Below are positions 9,387 to 19,009 of a stretch of DNA of 64,000 bases, one piece after another. Positions within the stretch are counted from its first letter, which is position 1. Each line of letters begins with the position of its first letter. The translations under genes were made by a program, and so were the position numbers. The stretch is taken from NCBI RefSeq assembly GCF_014982975.1, contig NZ_JADCKL010000001.1, forward strand, positions 124,001-188,000, given 5' to 3'. Under the pieces are notes generated by a model that saw only the letters and a program-made list of their open reading frames with translations, did not search any database and was not told where the DNA came from. The DNA is from Claveliimonas monacensis (GTDB lineage Bacteria; Bacillota; Clostridia; Lachnospirales; Lachnospiraceae).

Positions 9387-10517
9387 ATGTATGAACTTTT
9401 AAAAAGAGACGGAGCGGCCCGCAGAGGCCGGCTCCACACAGTACATGGGGTCATTGAGACCCCTGTATTTATGAATGTGGGAACAGTCGCCGCGATCAAG
9501 GGGGCTGTGTCCACAGAAGATCTGGAGCAGATCGGCACCCAGGTGGAGCTGTCCAACACCTATCACCTGCACGTGAGGCCGGGCGACCAGATCATTAAGA
9601 AGATGGGAGGTCTCCACAGGTTCATGTCCTGGGAGAAGCCTATCCTCACAGACTCGGGCGGGTTCCAGGTGTTTTCCCTGGCAGGCCTTCGAAGGATCAA
9701 GGAGGAGGGCGTCTATTTTAACTCCCATATAGATGGAAGAAAGATCTTTATGGGGCCTGAGGAGAGTATGCAGATTCAGTCCAATCTGGCCTCCACCATT
9801 GCCATGGCGTTCGATGAGTGCCCCTCCAGTGTGGCGGACAGAGAGTACATGGAGCGGTCTGTGGCCCGCACTACCAGGTGGCTGGAGCGCTGCAAAAAAG
9901 AGATGGACAGGCTGAACAGCCTTCCGGATACCATCAACCGTCATCAGATGCTTTTTGGTATTAACCAGGGCGGTGTCTATGAGGATATCCGTATCCTCCA
10001 CGCAAAAGAGATCGCTTCCATGGATCTGGATGGGTATGCTGTGGGCGGTCTGGCTGTGGGAGAGTCCCACGAGGAGATGTACCGCATACTGGATGCTGTA
10101 GTTCCCCAGCTGCCTCAGGAGAAGCCCATTTATCTGATGGGCGTGGGGACGCCTGCCAATATTCTGGAGGCAGTGGATCGGGGCGTGGACTTTTTTGACT
10201 GTGTGTACCCCAGCAGAAACGGACGCCACGGACATGTGTATACAAAACAGGGGAAGAGGAATCTTTTCAACGCAAAATACGAGATGGATGACCGACCCAT
10301 CGAGGAGGGGTGCCAGTGCCCGGCGTGCCGCAGGTATTCCCGGTCCTACATCCGGCATCTCCTGAAAGCCAAAGAGATGCTGGGGATGCGTCTCTGTGTG
10401 CTCCACAACCTGTATTTCTATAACCATCTGATGGAGGAGATCCGTCAGGCCATCGAGGAAGGAAACTATAAAGAGTATAAAAAGAAGACATTAGAGGGCC
10501 TGCAGGGCGGAAAATAA
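9387..10517 (+). CDS. tgt: tRNA-guanine transglycosylase
   Basis: Exchanges guanine at wobble position 34 of GUN-anticodon tRNAs for a queuosine precursor. Motifs: TPVFMNVGTVAAIKG near the N-terminus, catalytic Asp in LTDSGGFQVFSL, GINQGG, and the zinc site C-x-C-x2-C (CQCPACRR) with a later histidine. I placed the start at 9387, since GAGGAA lies 9 nt upstream and the product then begins MYELLKRDG as expected. A longer frame from 9348 would overlap the upstream gene by 17 nt and has no good site. No other queuosine genes are visible. Confidence 0.95.
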   Translation: MYELLKRDGAARRGRLHTVHGVIETPVFMNVGTVAAIKGAVSTEDLEQIGTQVELSNTYHLHVRPGDQIIKKMGGLHRFMSWEKPILTDSGGFQVFSLAGLRRIKEEGVYFNSHIDGRKIFMGPEESMQIQSNLASTIAMAFDECPSSVADREYMERSVARTTRWLERCKKEMDRLNSLPDTINRHQMLFGINQGGVYEDIRILHAKEIASMDLDGYAVGGLAVGESHEEMYRILDAVVPQLPQEKPIYLMGVGTPANILEAVDRGVDFFDCVYPSRNGRHGHVYTKQGKRNLFNAKYEMDDRPIEEGCQCPACRRYSRSYIRHLLKAKEMLGMRLCVLHNLYFYNHLMEEIRQAIEEGNYKEYKKKTLEGLQGGK

Positions 10518-10548
10518 TTGCAAAAAGTCAAATACCGAAAAAAAACTC

Positions 10549-10577
10549 TTGATGAAAACCCGGATATTGTGTATGAT
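10549..10577 (+). promoter_or_regulatory. Candidate sigma-A promoter for yajC
   Basis: TTGATG (10549-10554) and TATGAT (10572-10577) are separated by 17 bp in the 102-bp gap between tgt and yajC. The yajC start follows about 43 bp downstream after a GGAGGAAA ribosome binding site. It suggests yajC can be transcribed independently of tgt. Confidence 0.65.
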
Positions 10578-10619
10578 TACAATAGTGTCAAAAAGTGAGT
10601 GATTTAGGAGGAAATATTT

Positions 10620-10925
10620 ATGTATACTTTAGCAGCTAGCAGCTTTTTGAACAGTCCCATCGGGCTGATCCTTTTATATGCTGTGATCATCGGCGCTTTC
10701 TGGTTTATTCTGATGCGTCCGCAGAAGAAGGAGCAAAAGAGGATTGCAGCCATGATCGCAGACATGGAAGTGGGCGATACAGTTCTCACAACAAGCGGTT
10801 TCTACGGAGTGATCATTGATATCACAGACGACGATGTGATCGTGGAGTTTGGAAGCAACAAGAACTGCCGTATTCCGATGCAGAAGGCAGCTATCGCACA
10901 GGTAGAGAAAGCGGATGCGGAGTAA
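10620..10925 (+). CDS. yajC: Preprotein translocase subunit YajC
   Basis: Small single-pass membrane protein of the Sec translocase accessory complex with SecDF. The 101 residues contain one transmembrane helix at about residues 11-31, then the family motif RPQKKEQKR. The soluble domain includes MEVGDTVLTTSGFYGVI, the usual YajC SH3-like core. The tgt-yajC order is conserved widely. In many bacteria secDF follows, but here a strong terminator and an unrelated surface protein follow instead. Confidence 0.95.
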   Translation: MYTLAASSFLNSPIGLILLYAVIIGAFWFILMRPQKKEQKRIAAMIADMEVGDTVLTTSGFYGVIIDITDDDVIVEFGSNKNCRIPMQKAAIAQVEKADAE

Positions 10926-10942
10926 GAGACATTGACCTGAAG

Positions 10943-10973
10943 AAGGGCCGGTCCAGCGACCGGTTCTTTTTTT
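10943..10973 (+). terminator. Intrinsic terminator after yajC
   Basis: An 11-bp stem (10943-10953 with 10958-10968, two G-U pairs) closes on a CAGC loop and is followed by a run of T. It lies 18 nt after the yajC stop, so transcription should end before the surface-protein gene. Confidence 0.9.
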
Positions 10974-11096
10974 GTCTCAAACTGGCAAAATAAGTAAAAA
11001 GAGGTTATTCCTTGCAGAAAAGGGAAAAGTATGTTACGGTTATTCTGTATCAGTTTATATAAATAATTGAATAAGGGGAAGGAGGAAATCAAACCA

Positions 11097-14000
11097 ATGA
11101 GAAAAAGCAAGTTGCTGATACTCCTGCTTTTCATGTGCATGGTGCTCACAGGACTGCCGGCCATGGAAAGCAAAGCAGAAGAGAGTGCGCAGGGAGGGGA
11201 CGCGTATTCGGAACTGCAGGATGAAAATCCATACCGGACAGAGAATGTCACGGCTATGGATGAAAATGGAAATATCACTGAGGTGGGTGATTCCGACGGA
11301 AGTATGACAGACGGAGACGAGGTGTCTTCCGGCAGCATTTCTACATATGCAAGGTCATCCCGTGCGGCAGTTTCATCTGTCAAGGTGGTGAACTTCAACA
11401 CGAAGAACAACGCGGTCACAGAGTACACAGAGGACGGCACAGGAGCCGCCGGTTACACAAACGGTGACTACGGCGCTGATGCCGCCTACCTTGGGACCAG
11501 CGGTGGAAAAGTAAAATTTATGATGTCCGGCGTGATCGGCTGGGTCAACGCATCGGAGGTGGAGGTCATTGACCTGTCGCAGGCCGCTGTAGTGAGCGGT
11601 TATGAGGTAGAGAATGGGAGACTTCTCCACGGTATCGTGTACACGATGGCCACACCCGGCTACAGGACAAGGCTGGATAACGGCCCGGCGCCCTCTTATC
11701 TGAGCGCAGGAGTCAAATACTACAGCTATGACGGCCACTATTTTTACACAGATTACGGGGTGATGATCTCTGACTATCAGAACAATACCCGTGCAAATTC
11801 TGTCAATCCGGACAATCCGTACTATAACTATTACCAGTATCTTCCGCTCAGGAGCAGTACATCCTACAGTGCGGACGCGCTGAACGCTATGATCGGCAGC
11901 AAAGCGTCGGCAGGATCTCTGATGGCGAACAAAGGAAGCGCTTTTATAGACAGTCAGAATACATATGGCGTCAATGCGCTTCTCATGACCGGTGTAGCAG
12001 CAAACGAGAGCGCCTGGGGGACAAGCAGCATTGCCCGGAACAAGAACAATCTTTTCGGGCTGAATGCGGTGGACTCTTCTCCGGGAACAAGCGCCAGCAC
12101 GTTTGCCAGCGTGGAGGCATGTATCAATGATTTTGCAAATGGCTGGATGTCCAGAGGATATCTCTATCCCGCGGACAGCAGATATAACGGCGGATTCCTT
12201 GGAAATAAGGCAAGCGGTATCAACGTAAAATATGCTTCGGACCCGTACTGGGGCGAGAAGGCGGCCAATGTCGCCTACGCTCTTGACGCGGCCCAGGGCG
12301 GCGCGGATTACGGTCTGTATACTATCGGTGTGAAAGACACCCTGGCCTCCAGCCATCAGACCGTGAACGTGAGAAATGAAAGCAACACATCGTCCACAGT
12401 GCTCTACACTACAGGGCGGGCATCCAATTACTCTGTCCTGATCAAAAACAGCACTTCGGAAAATGGATTTTACAGAATCCAAAGTGACGCGGTGCTGGAC
12501 AGTGGAAGGACCTCCATGGTCAAGGGCAGTGGGTCTTACAGTTTTGATAATATGTATGCCTACATTTCGGCGGACTATGTGCAGATCGTAAACCAGGGAA
12601 CTGTGTCGCAGCCGGAGCCAGAACCGGAGCCAGAGCCGGTACCAGTGACGCTGGACTCCATAACCATTGCAGCAGCGCCGTCCAAGACCGTTTATACGGA
12701 GGGAGAGAGCTTCGATCCCACGGGTATGTCGGTGCAGGCAAACTGGAGTGACGGCTCAGCCAGCGATGTGACTGGAGAAATCAGCTATACAACGGATCCG
12801 CTCACAGCAGATGTGACAGCTGTGGAAATCTCCTACACAAGCGGAGACGTGACAAAGACAGCGTCCCAGCATGTACAGGTAAAAGCAAAGGCAGTCGTTA
12901 CAGGAGTTATGATCAACCCCTCTGAAATTGATCTTTATCCTGGCGATGTAAAGACCTTTGGCGTATCTGTTCAGGGTACAGGGGATCCGTCTCAGGATGT
13001 AACGTGGTCAGTGGAGGGCGCTTTCAGCAGCCAGACAGTGATCGATGGAAATGGAAAACTGACTGTGGGGGCAGACGAGTCGACCCAGCAGCTTGCGGTA
13101 AAAGCCCAGTCGGCCGTGGACCCATCCCAGTATGCGCAGGCGGTGGTGACGGTTCTGCAGAAAGCCAGTGAGGAACCGGACGAAGAGCAGCCTTCACAGC
13201 CTGATGCCGAGGAGCCTGGCACAGGCCAGGAAGGATCTGACGCGGATACAGAGGAGCCGGGAGAGGATGACGGACAGACAGAACCGGACGGCTCCGATGA
13301 AGCGTACCAGTCTATGGAGCTGAAGGCAGAGACAGAGGGCGTCAGTGCAAGCGGCGAATTTGCTGCGGGCACGGAGCTTGTAGTTACGCCTGTAGGGGAA
13401 GAGACAGAAGTGTACCAGACCCTTGTGAAAGAAGTGGGCGGAAAGCCTGTTCTTGGAGTGTTTGACCTGTCCTTGAACGGATCCGCAAAAGAGGGAAGCG
13501 CTATACAGGTTACATTCAGCCTGGATGAGCAGTACAATGGAAAAAGTATTCTGATCCTTCATTTCCCTGAAAAGGATGGTGTCTCTTACATTGAGAGATA
13601 TGAGATGACCGCCCAGGATGGCAGTATCACAGTGGAAGTGGACAGCTTCTCACCTTTTGTTCTTGCACTGAATGAGGAGAGCACCGGGGACGAAGCTGGC
13701 GACGGACAGACACCGGACAACGGGGAGACTGGAGATACAGGTGAACCCGCCGTGCCGGAGGATCCGGGAACATCCGAAGAACCAGGGACAACAGAAGATC
13801 CGGGAACTACAGAAACTCCAGGGACAACAGAAGATCCGGGAACCGCAGAAGATCCGGTTGTGCAGGATCCGGCAGCTACAGGCGGATCTGAAACAACGGA
13901 TCCCGCAGATGTGTCAGGAGGAACAGGCACAGGCCAGTCATCCGGCACATCAGGAAAGACCACAGGAGCAGCAGCTTCAACAAATGTGGTTGGCCAAAAT

Positions 14001-14150
14001 AAGACTGATACAAAGAACGCAGACAACAGTCAGGTGACAGCAGCGCCGAGAACGGGAGATACAGCTTCTCCGGTACTTTGGATCGTGCTTGTCATTGCCG
14101 CAGTAGCGGTGATCATTGCAGCTGTTGTCATCAAAAAAATCAGAAAATAG
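11097..14150 (+). CDS. Secreted cell-wall glucosaminidase with Ig-like domains and C-terminal sorting signal
   Basis: Predicted peptidoglycan hydrolase. Signal peptide: MRKSKLLILLLFMCMVLTGL, cleavage probably after SKA. Residues about 250-410 form a GH73-like glucosaminidase domain (TGVAANESAWGTSSIARNKNNLFG holds the expected catalytic glutamate). An SH3-like segment, a PEPEPEP spacer, a group-3 bacterial Ig-like domain, a group-2-like Ig domain and a low-complexity region of PGTTEDPGT-type repeats follow. The C-terminus is APRTGDTASP, a hydrophobic helix and KKIRK, which looks like a noncanonical sortase signal. Start 11097 has GGAGGA upstream; the frame extends to a TTG at 11067 but that is unlikely. 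Confidence 0.88.
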   Translation: MRKSKLLILLLFMCMVLTGLPAMESKAEESAQGGDAYSELQDENPYRTENVTAMDENGNITEVGDSDGSMTDGDEVSSGSISTYARSSRAAVSSVKVVNFNTKNNAVTEYTEDGTGAAGYTNGDYGADAAYLGTSGGKVKFMMSGVIGWVNASEVEVIDLSQAAVVSGYEVENGRLLHGIVYTMATPGYRTRLDNGPAPSYLSAGVKYYSYDGHYFYTDYGVMISDYQNNTRANSVNPDNPYYNYYQYLPLRSSTSYSADALNAMIGSKASAGSLMANKGSAFIDSQNTYGVNALLMTGVAANESAWGTSSIARNKNNLFGLNAVDSSPGTSASTFASVEACINDFANGWMSRGYLYPADSRYNGGFLGNKASGINVKYASDPYWGEKAANVAYALDAAQGGADYGLYTIGVKDTLASSHQTVNVRNESNTSSTVLYTTGRASNYSVLIKNSTSENGFYRIQSDAVLDSGRTSMVKGSGSYSFDNMYAYISADYVQIVNQGTVSQPEPEPEPEPVPVTLDSITIAAAPSKTVYTEGESFDPTGMSVQANWSDGSASDVTGEISYTTDPLTADVTAVEISYTSGDVTKTASQHVQVKAKAVVTGVMINPSEIDLYPGDVKTFGVSVQGTGDPSQDVTWSVEGAFSSQTVIDGNGKLTVGADESTQQLAVKAQSAVDPSQYAQAVVTVLQKASEEPDEEQPSQPDAEEPGTGQEGSDADTEEPGEDDGQTEPDGSDEAYQSMELKAETEGVSASGEFAAGTELVVTPVGEETEVYQTLVKEVGGKPVLGVFDLSLNGSAKEGSAIQVTFSLDEQYNGKSILILHFPEKDGVSYIERYEMTAQDGSITVEVDSFSPFVLALNEESTGDEAGDGQTPDNGETGDTGEPAVPEDPGTSEEPGTTEDPGTTETPGTTEDPGTAEDPVVQDPAATGGSETTDPADVSGGTGTGQSSGTSGKTTGAAASTNVVGQNKTDTKNADNSQVTAAPRTGDTASPVLWIVLVIAAVAVIIAAVVIKKIRK

Positions 14151-14161
14151 ATTTTTAGGAT

Positions 14162-14198
14162 AAAGGATATCACCGTTTAGGCGGTGGTATCCTTTTTT
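14162..14198 (+). terminator. Intrinsic terminator after the glucosaminidase gene
   Basis: A 14-bp stem (14162-14175 with 14182-14195, one G-U pair) has a 6-nt loop and merges into a T6 run. It begins 12 nt after the stop codon. Confidence 0.92.
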
Positions 14199-14261
14199 GC
14201 CATTTGTACCTGCGCAAAACAGAGGACGCTCTATTTTTTTGCGCTTTTACAGAGTAAAGGG

Positions 14262-14290
14262 TTGAAACACTGATAAAAATGCGATATGAT
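14262..14290 (+). promoter_or_regulatory. Sigma-A promoter for leuB
   Basis: TTGAAA (14262-14267), a 17-bp spacer and TATGAT (14285-14290). The leader to the leuB start is only about 37 nt. That is too short for a T-box or leader-peptide attenuator, so any leucine control would act at the promoter itself. Confidence 0.7.
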
Positions 14291-14333
14291 TATGAAATAG
14301 TTAAATTTGTTGTACATAGAAAGGAAGAAGCAT

Positions 14334-15419
14334 ATGAACCTCAAGATCGGAGTTATCAAAGGGGATGGCATTGGACCGGAGATTGTCACAGAGGCCATGA
14401 AAGTGTTAGATAAAGTGGGAGAAGTATACGGACATACACTGGATTACGATCAGCTGCTTATGGGCGGAGCATCCATCGATGTGCACGGCGTGCCGCTCAC
14501 AGATGACACGATTCGCAGAGCAAAGGAGTGTGACGCAGTGCTTATGGGATCGATAGGAGGAGATGCAAAGACCTCTCCCTGGTATCAGCTGGAGCCGGAC
14601 AAGAGGCCAGAGGCAGGACTTTTGAAGATCCGCAAAGCGCTGAATCTTTTTGCCAATTTGCGGCCCGCTGTTCTCTATGAAGAATTGAAAGGCGCCTGTC
14701 CGTTGAAAGAAGAGATCACAGAAGGCGGGTTTGATATGATGATCATGCGTGAGCTGACAGGAGGTCTCTACTTCGGAGAGCGCAGGACCGTGGAGGAAAA
14801 CGGGGTGATGACAGCCTATGATTCTCTCACGTACAATGAGAACGAGATCCGGCGGATCGCGAAGCGGGCATTTGACATAGCTATGAAGCGCCGCAGAAAA
14901 GTGACAAGTGTGGACAAAGCAAATGTACTGGACTCTTCCAGACTGTGGAGAAAAGTCGTAGAGGAGGTCGCCGGGGAGTATCCGGAAGTGACTTTGGAAC
15001 ATATGCTGGTTGACAACTGTGCTATGCAGCTTGTGAAGGATCCAAAGCAGTTTGATGTCATCCTGACAGAGAACATGTTCGGAGACATCCTCTCCGACGA
15101 GGCGAGCATGGTCACCGGTTCTATCGGAATGCTGGCCAGCGCCAGCCTCAACGAGACAAAGTTTGGACTGTATGAGCCAAGCGGCGGGTCAGCGCCGGAC
15201 ATTGCCGGAAAGGGCATTGCAAATCCCATCGCCACGATCCTCTCCGCAGCCATGATGCTCCGGTTCAGCTTTGACCTGGACGCAGAGGCAGATGCCATAG
15301 AAAAAGCAGTGGCAGACGTCCTGAGAGAAGGATGGAGGACCATCGATATCATGTCCGACGGCAAGAGCCAGGTGGGTACAGAAAAGATGGGAGACCTGAT
15401 TGCTGCGCATATTGCGTAA
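14334..15419 (+). CDS. leuB: 3-isopropylmalate dehydrogenase
   Basis: NAD-dependent oxidative decarboxylation of 3-isopropylmalate in leucine synthesis. N-terminus [18 protein letters not shown] and the C-terminal signature [21 protein letters not shown], followed by the NAD-binding [18 protein letters not shown], identify the beta-decarboxylating dehydrogenase family. The acidic residues and [13 protein letters not shown] favour LeuB over isocitrate dehydrogenase. Start 14334 has AAGGAAGAAG upstream; a TTG at 14307 in the same frame is unlikely. leuC, leuD and leuA are not in the window; ilvD follows after 142 bp. Confidence 0.95.
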   Translation: MNLKIGVIKGDGIGPEIVTEAMKVLDKVGEVYGHTLDYDQLLMGGASIDVHGVPLTDDTIRRAKECDAVLMGSIGGDAKTSPWYQLEPDKRPEAGLLKIRKALNLFANLRPAVLYEELKGACPLKEEITEGGFDMMIMRELTGGLYFGERRTVEENGVMTAYDSLTYNENEIRRIAKRAFDIAMKRRRKVTSVDKANVLDSSRLWRKVVEEVAGEYPEVTLEHMLVDNCAMQLVKDPKQFDVILTENMFGDILSDEASMVTGSIGMLASASLNETKFGLYEPSGGSAPDIAGKGIANPIATILSAAMMLRFSFDLDAEADAIEKAVADVLREGWRTIDIMSDGKSQVGTEKMGDLIAAHIA

Positions 15420-15475
15420 TGTAGTCAGAATAGTTTGTTTGATCACACACAATGTGACAGGAGTATTTTTATTCC

Positions 15476-15506
15476 GGACGTAATACTTTTAAAGAGGGTT
15501 ACGTCC
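15476..15506 (+). promoter_or_regulatory. Inverted repeat in the leuB-ilvD gap
   Basis: GGACGTAA (15476-15483) and TTACGTCC (15499-15506) form a perfect 8-bp inverted repeat with a 15-nt centre, about 55 bp before the ilvD start. There is no T run, so it is not a terminator. It could be an operator or a leader hairpin for the branched-chain genes; function is inferred only. Confidence 0.35.
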
Positions 15507-15561
15507 CCACTTACATGTATCCCTGTGGAATTGTGTGAATTGTAGATGGAGGTAGAACAAT

Positions 15562-17241
15562 ATGAGAAGTGACAATGTGAAGAAAGGGGCCCAGCAGGCG
15601 CCCCACCGTTCCTTATTTAACGCGTTAGGACTTACGAAGGAGGAGCTGGACCGACCGCTGATCGGCATCGTCAGCTCCCACAATGAGATCGTGCCGGGTC
15701 ACATGAACCTGGACAAGGTCGTGGAGGCTGTAAAAATGGGAGTTGCCATGGCAGGCGGAACGCCCATCGTGTTCCCGGCTATCGCAGTCTGTGACGGCAT
15801 TGCCATGGGACATATCGGCATGAAGTACTCCCTGGTGACAAGAGACCTGATCGCGGACTCCACAGAGGCCATGGCCATGGCCCACCAGTTCGACGGACTG
15901 GTCATGGTGCCCAATTGTGACAAGAACGTGCCGGGACTTCTGATGGCAGCCGCAAGGATCAACATTCCAACGATCTTTGTCAGCGGCGGCCCCATGATGG
16001 CTGGCCGGGTACAGGGAAAGAAGACCAGTCTCTCCAGCATGTTTGAGGCTGTAGGAGCCAACGCGGCGGGCCTTCTGGACGACGAAGGGCTTCTGGAATA
16101 TGAAAATAAGACCTGCCCCACCTGCGGTTCCTGCTCCGGAATGTACACAGCAAACAGCATGAACTGCCTGACAGAGGTGCTGGGTATGGGACTTCGGGGA
16201 AATGGCACCATCCCGGCCGTGTACTCTGAACGCATCCGTCTGGCAAAACATGCCGGTATGCAGGTTATGGAGCTTGTGCGCAAGGATATCCGCCCAAGAG
16301 ATATCATGACAAAGGATGCCATCTTAAACGCCCTGACAGTTGACATGGCTCTTGGATGCTCCACAAACAGCATGCTCCACCTTCCGGCCATTGCCCACGA
16401 GATCGGCATGGACTTTGAGATCGATTTCGCAAACGGCATCAGTGAGCGTACACCGAACTTGTGCCACCTGGCGCCGGCTGGCCCCACCTACATAGAGGAC
16501 CTCAACGAGGCGGGCGGTGTGTACGCTGTCATGGCGGAGCTGAACAAGAAGGATCTTCTCCACACAGACTGTCTGACCGTCACAGGAAAGACCGTGGGAG
16601 AGAATATAGCAGGCGTTGTCAATAAAAACCCCGAAGTCATCCGGCCCATTGACAATCCGTACAGCCAGACAGGCGGCCTGGCTGTTCTGAAAGGCAACCT
16701 TGCACCGGACGGAAGCGTGGTAAAACGCTCCGCCGTGGTGGAGGAGATGCTGGTGCATGAAGGCCCTGCCAGAGTGTTTGACTGTGAGGAAGATGCTATT
16801 GCAGCCATCAAGGGAGGCCAGATCAAAGAGGGAGATGTGGTTGTCATCCGCTATGTGGGACCCAAAGGCGGTCCGGGTATGCCGGAGATGCTCAATCCTA
16901 CCTCTGCCATTGCGGGCATGGGACTTGGCTCCAGCGTGGCCCTCATCACAGACGGGCGCTTCAGCGGTGCATCCCGCGGCGCTTCCATTGGACACGTATC
17001 GCCGGAAGCAGCAGTGGGCGGCCCCATCGCTCTTGTAGAAGAGGGGGATATCATTAAGATCGATATTCCGTCACTGAAGATCGAGCTGGATGTTCCGGAC
17101 GAAGTGCTGGCCAAGAGAAAGGCCAACTGGCAGCCCCGCAAGCCCAGGATCACCACAGGCTATCTCGCAAGATATGCCGCTATGGTCACATCCGGCAACA
17201 GAGGAGCTGTCCTGGAGGTTCCGAAGAGCAGCCAGCAGTAA
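15562..17241 (+). CDS. ilvD: Dihydroxy-acid dehydratase
   Basis: Fe-S-dependent dehydratase producing 2-ketoisovalerate and 2-keto-3-methylvalerate in valine/isoleucine synthesis. The 559 residues contain the cluster-ligand cysteines in [13 protein letters not shown] and [20 protein letters not shown], and the C-terminal signatures [11 protein letters not shown] and [11 protein letters not shown]. The start at 15562 has a GGAGGT site 8-10 nt upstream. It is followed 48 nt later by ilvB in the same direction, so both are probably cotranscribed. Confidence 0.97.
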   Translation: MRSDNVKKGAQQAPHRSLFNALGLTKEELDRPLIGIVSSHNEIVPGHMNLDKVVEAVKMGVAMAGGTPIVFPAIAVCDGIAMGHIGMKYSLVTRDLIADSTEAMAMAHQFDGLVMVPNCDKNVPGLLMAAARINIPTIFVSGGPMMAGRVQGKKTSLSSMFEAVGANAAGLLDDEGLLEYENKTCPTCGSCSGMYTANSMNCLTEVLGMGLRGNGTIPAVYSERIRLAKHAGMQVMELVRKDIRPRDIMTKDAILNALTVDMALGCSTNSMLHLPAIAHEIGMDFEIDFANGISERTPNLCHLAPAGPTYIEDLNEAGGVYAVMAELNKKDLLHTDCLTVTGKTVGENIAGVVNKNPEVIRPIDNPYSQTGGLAVLKGNLAPDGSVVKRSAVVEEMLVHEGPARVFDCEEDAIAAIKGGQIKEGDVVVIRYVGPKGGPGMPEMLNPTSAIAGMGLGSSVALITDGRFSGASRGASIGHVSPEAAVGGPIALVEEGDIIKIDIPSLKIELDVPDEVLAKRKANWQPRKPRITTGYLARYAAMVTSGNRGAVLEVPKSSQQ

Positions 17242-17289
17242 AGAGCTGTAAAAGGATGGAATAATCATAGAAAAGAGGAAGAGAGATTT

Positions 17290-18972
17290 ATGCAGTTAAC
17301 AGGTGCAGAAATTGTAGTTGAATGTTTGAAGGAGCAGGGCGTTGACACTGTGTTCGGATACCCGGGCGGCGCCATCCTTAATGTATATGATGAGCTGTAT
17401 AAGCATAGTAATGAAATCAGGCATATTCTCACCTCCCACGAGCAGGGAGCGTCCCATGCGGCGGACGGATATGCCAGGGCTACAGGCAAAGTGGGCGTCT
17501 GCTTTGCCACAAGCGGTCCGGGTGCGACTAACCTGGTGACAGGGATAGCCACTGCCTACATGGACTCCATCCCGCTTGTGGCTATCACCTGCAATGTAGG
17601 TGTGTCCCTCCTTGGAAAAGACAGTTTCCAGGAAATCGATATAGCGGGCATCACCATGCCCATCACAAAGCATAATTATATTGTAAAGGATATAAATCAG
17701 CTGGCAGACACCATCCGCAAGTCCTTTATTATTGCCAAGAAAGGACGTCCCGGCCCGGTGCTGATCGATATTCCCAAGGATGTGACAGCAGCGAAGACAG
17801 AGTATACGCCTCAGCCCGCTGTTCAGGTGATGCCCTCCAGCGATATAGACGAGAGGGATCTGGAGACGGCTCTTGCCATGATCCGCAGGTCCGAAAGACC
17901 TTTTATCTGTGTGGGTGGCGGTGCCATCCTGTCCGATGCGGCAGAGGAATTTTACAGATTTGCCAAGAAGGTGGACGCTCCTGTGACAGATACGCTGATG
18001 GGACACGGCGCCTTCCCGGAGACAGATGAACTCTACACGGGCATGGTGGGCATGCACGGAACCAAGGCGTCAGACTACGGCGTGGATGAGTGCGATCTCC
18101 TGATCGTGGCGGGCGCCCGTTTCAGCGACAGAGTCACCGGCAATGTAAATGAATTTGCGAAAAATGCAGAGATCCTGCAGTTTGACATTGATGCGGCGGA
18201 AATGAATAAAAATGTACTGATCACCGAAGGAGTGATCGGTGATCTGAAAGTGATCCTGGAGAAGCTGAACAGCAGGCTGGAACAGCAGGATCACACGCAG
18301 TGGAAAGAGAGGATCAACAGCTACAAAGAAAAATATCCGCTGGTTTATCCGGCAGAAGGACTTTCCGGCCCCTGGGTGGTGGAGGAGATCTATCGCCAGA
18401 CAGAGGGAGACGCCATTGTGGTGACAGAGGTGGGACAGCATCAGATGTGGGCTGCCCAGTTCTACCAGTTCACAGAGCCCCGCACGTTCCTTACATCTGG
18501 AGGACTGGGAACCATGGGATATGGCCTGGGAGCCTCCATCGGAGCCAAAATGGGACGCCCGGATAAGACAGTAGTCAATATTGCAGGGGACGGCTGCCTT
18601 CGCATGAACATGAACGAGATCGCCACAGCGGCCAGAAACAATATACCGATCATTGAGGTGGTCATCAACAACCATGTGCTTGGCATGGTGCGCCAGTGGC
18701 AGGATCTGTTCTATGAGCAGAGGTATTCCCAGACTGTGCTGAACGATGCGGTGGACTTTGTCAAACTGGCGGAGGCAATGGGGGCTGTAGGATACAGAGC
18801 CCAGACAAGAGAGGAGTTCCAGAAGGCATTCGCCGAAGCCCTCACTCTTGGCAGGCCCGTGCTTATTGACTGCCAGATCGATAAAGATGAGAAAGTCTGG
18901 CCCATGGTGGCTCCCGGCGCGGCGATTCGGGACGCCTTTGACGAGGCTGACATGAAGAAAAAAGCTGACTAG
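17290..18972 (+). CDS. ilvB: Acetolactate synthase, large (catalytic) subunit
   Basis: Thiamine-diphosphate enzyme condensing pyruvate (or pyruvate and 2-ketobutyrate). Seen: catalytic glutamate context SHEQGASHAADGYARATGK near residue 47-65, GKDSFQE, and the ThDP-binding GDGCLRMNMNEIATA...NN motif near residue 430-460. Length 560 is standard for the large subunit. No small regulatory subunit gene (ilvN/ilvH) follows; serC begins 37 nt downstream instead. A regulatory subunit must therefore be encoded elsewhere, or this enzyme works without one. Confidence 0.95.
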   Translation: MQLTGAEIVVECLKEQGVDTVFGYPGGAILNVYDELYKHSNEIRHILTSHEQGASHAADGYARATGKVGVCFATSGPGATNLVTGIATAYMDSIPLVAITCNVGVSLLGKDSFQEIDIAGITMPITKHNYIVKDINQLADTIRKSFIIAKKGRPGPVLIDIPKDVTAAKTEYTPQPAVQVMPSSDIDERDLETALAMIRRSERPFICVGGGAILSDAAEEFYRFAKKVDAPVTDTLMGHGAFPETDELYTGMVGMHGTKASDYGVDECDLLIVAGARFSDRVTGNVNEFAKNAEILQFDIDAAEMNKNVLITEGVIGDLKVILEKLNSRLEQQDHTQWKERINSYKEKYPLVYPAEGLSGPWVVEEIYRQTEGDAIVVTEVGQHQMWAAQFYQFTEPRTFLTSGGLGTMGYGLGASIGAKMGRPDKTVVNIAGDGCLRMNMNEIATAARNNIPIIEVVINNHVLGMVRQWQDLFYEQRYSQTVLNDAVDFVKLAEAMGAVGYRAQTREEFQKAFAEALTLGRPVLIDCQIDKDEKVWPMVAPGAAIRDAFDEADMKKKAD

Positions 18973-19009
18973 AATCAAGAGAACAAAAAAGAAATCGGAG
19001 GGATCAACA

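Noticed and set aside
15420-15561. T-box or leader-peptide attenuator before ilvD
   Set aside because: I found no T-box consensus and no terminator; only a short inverted repeat is visible.
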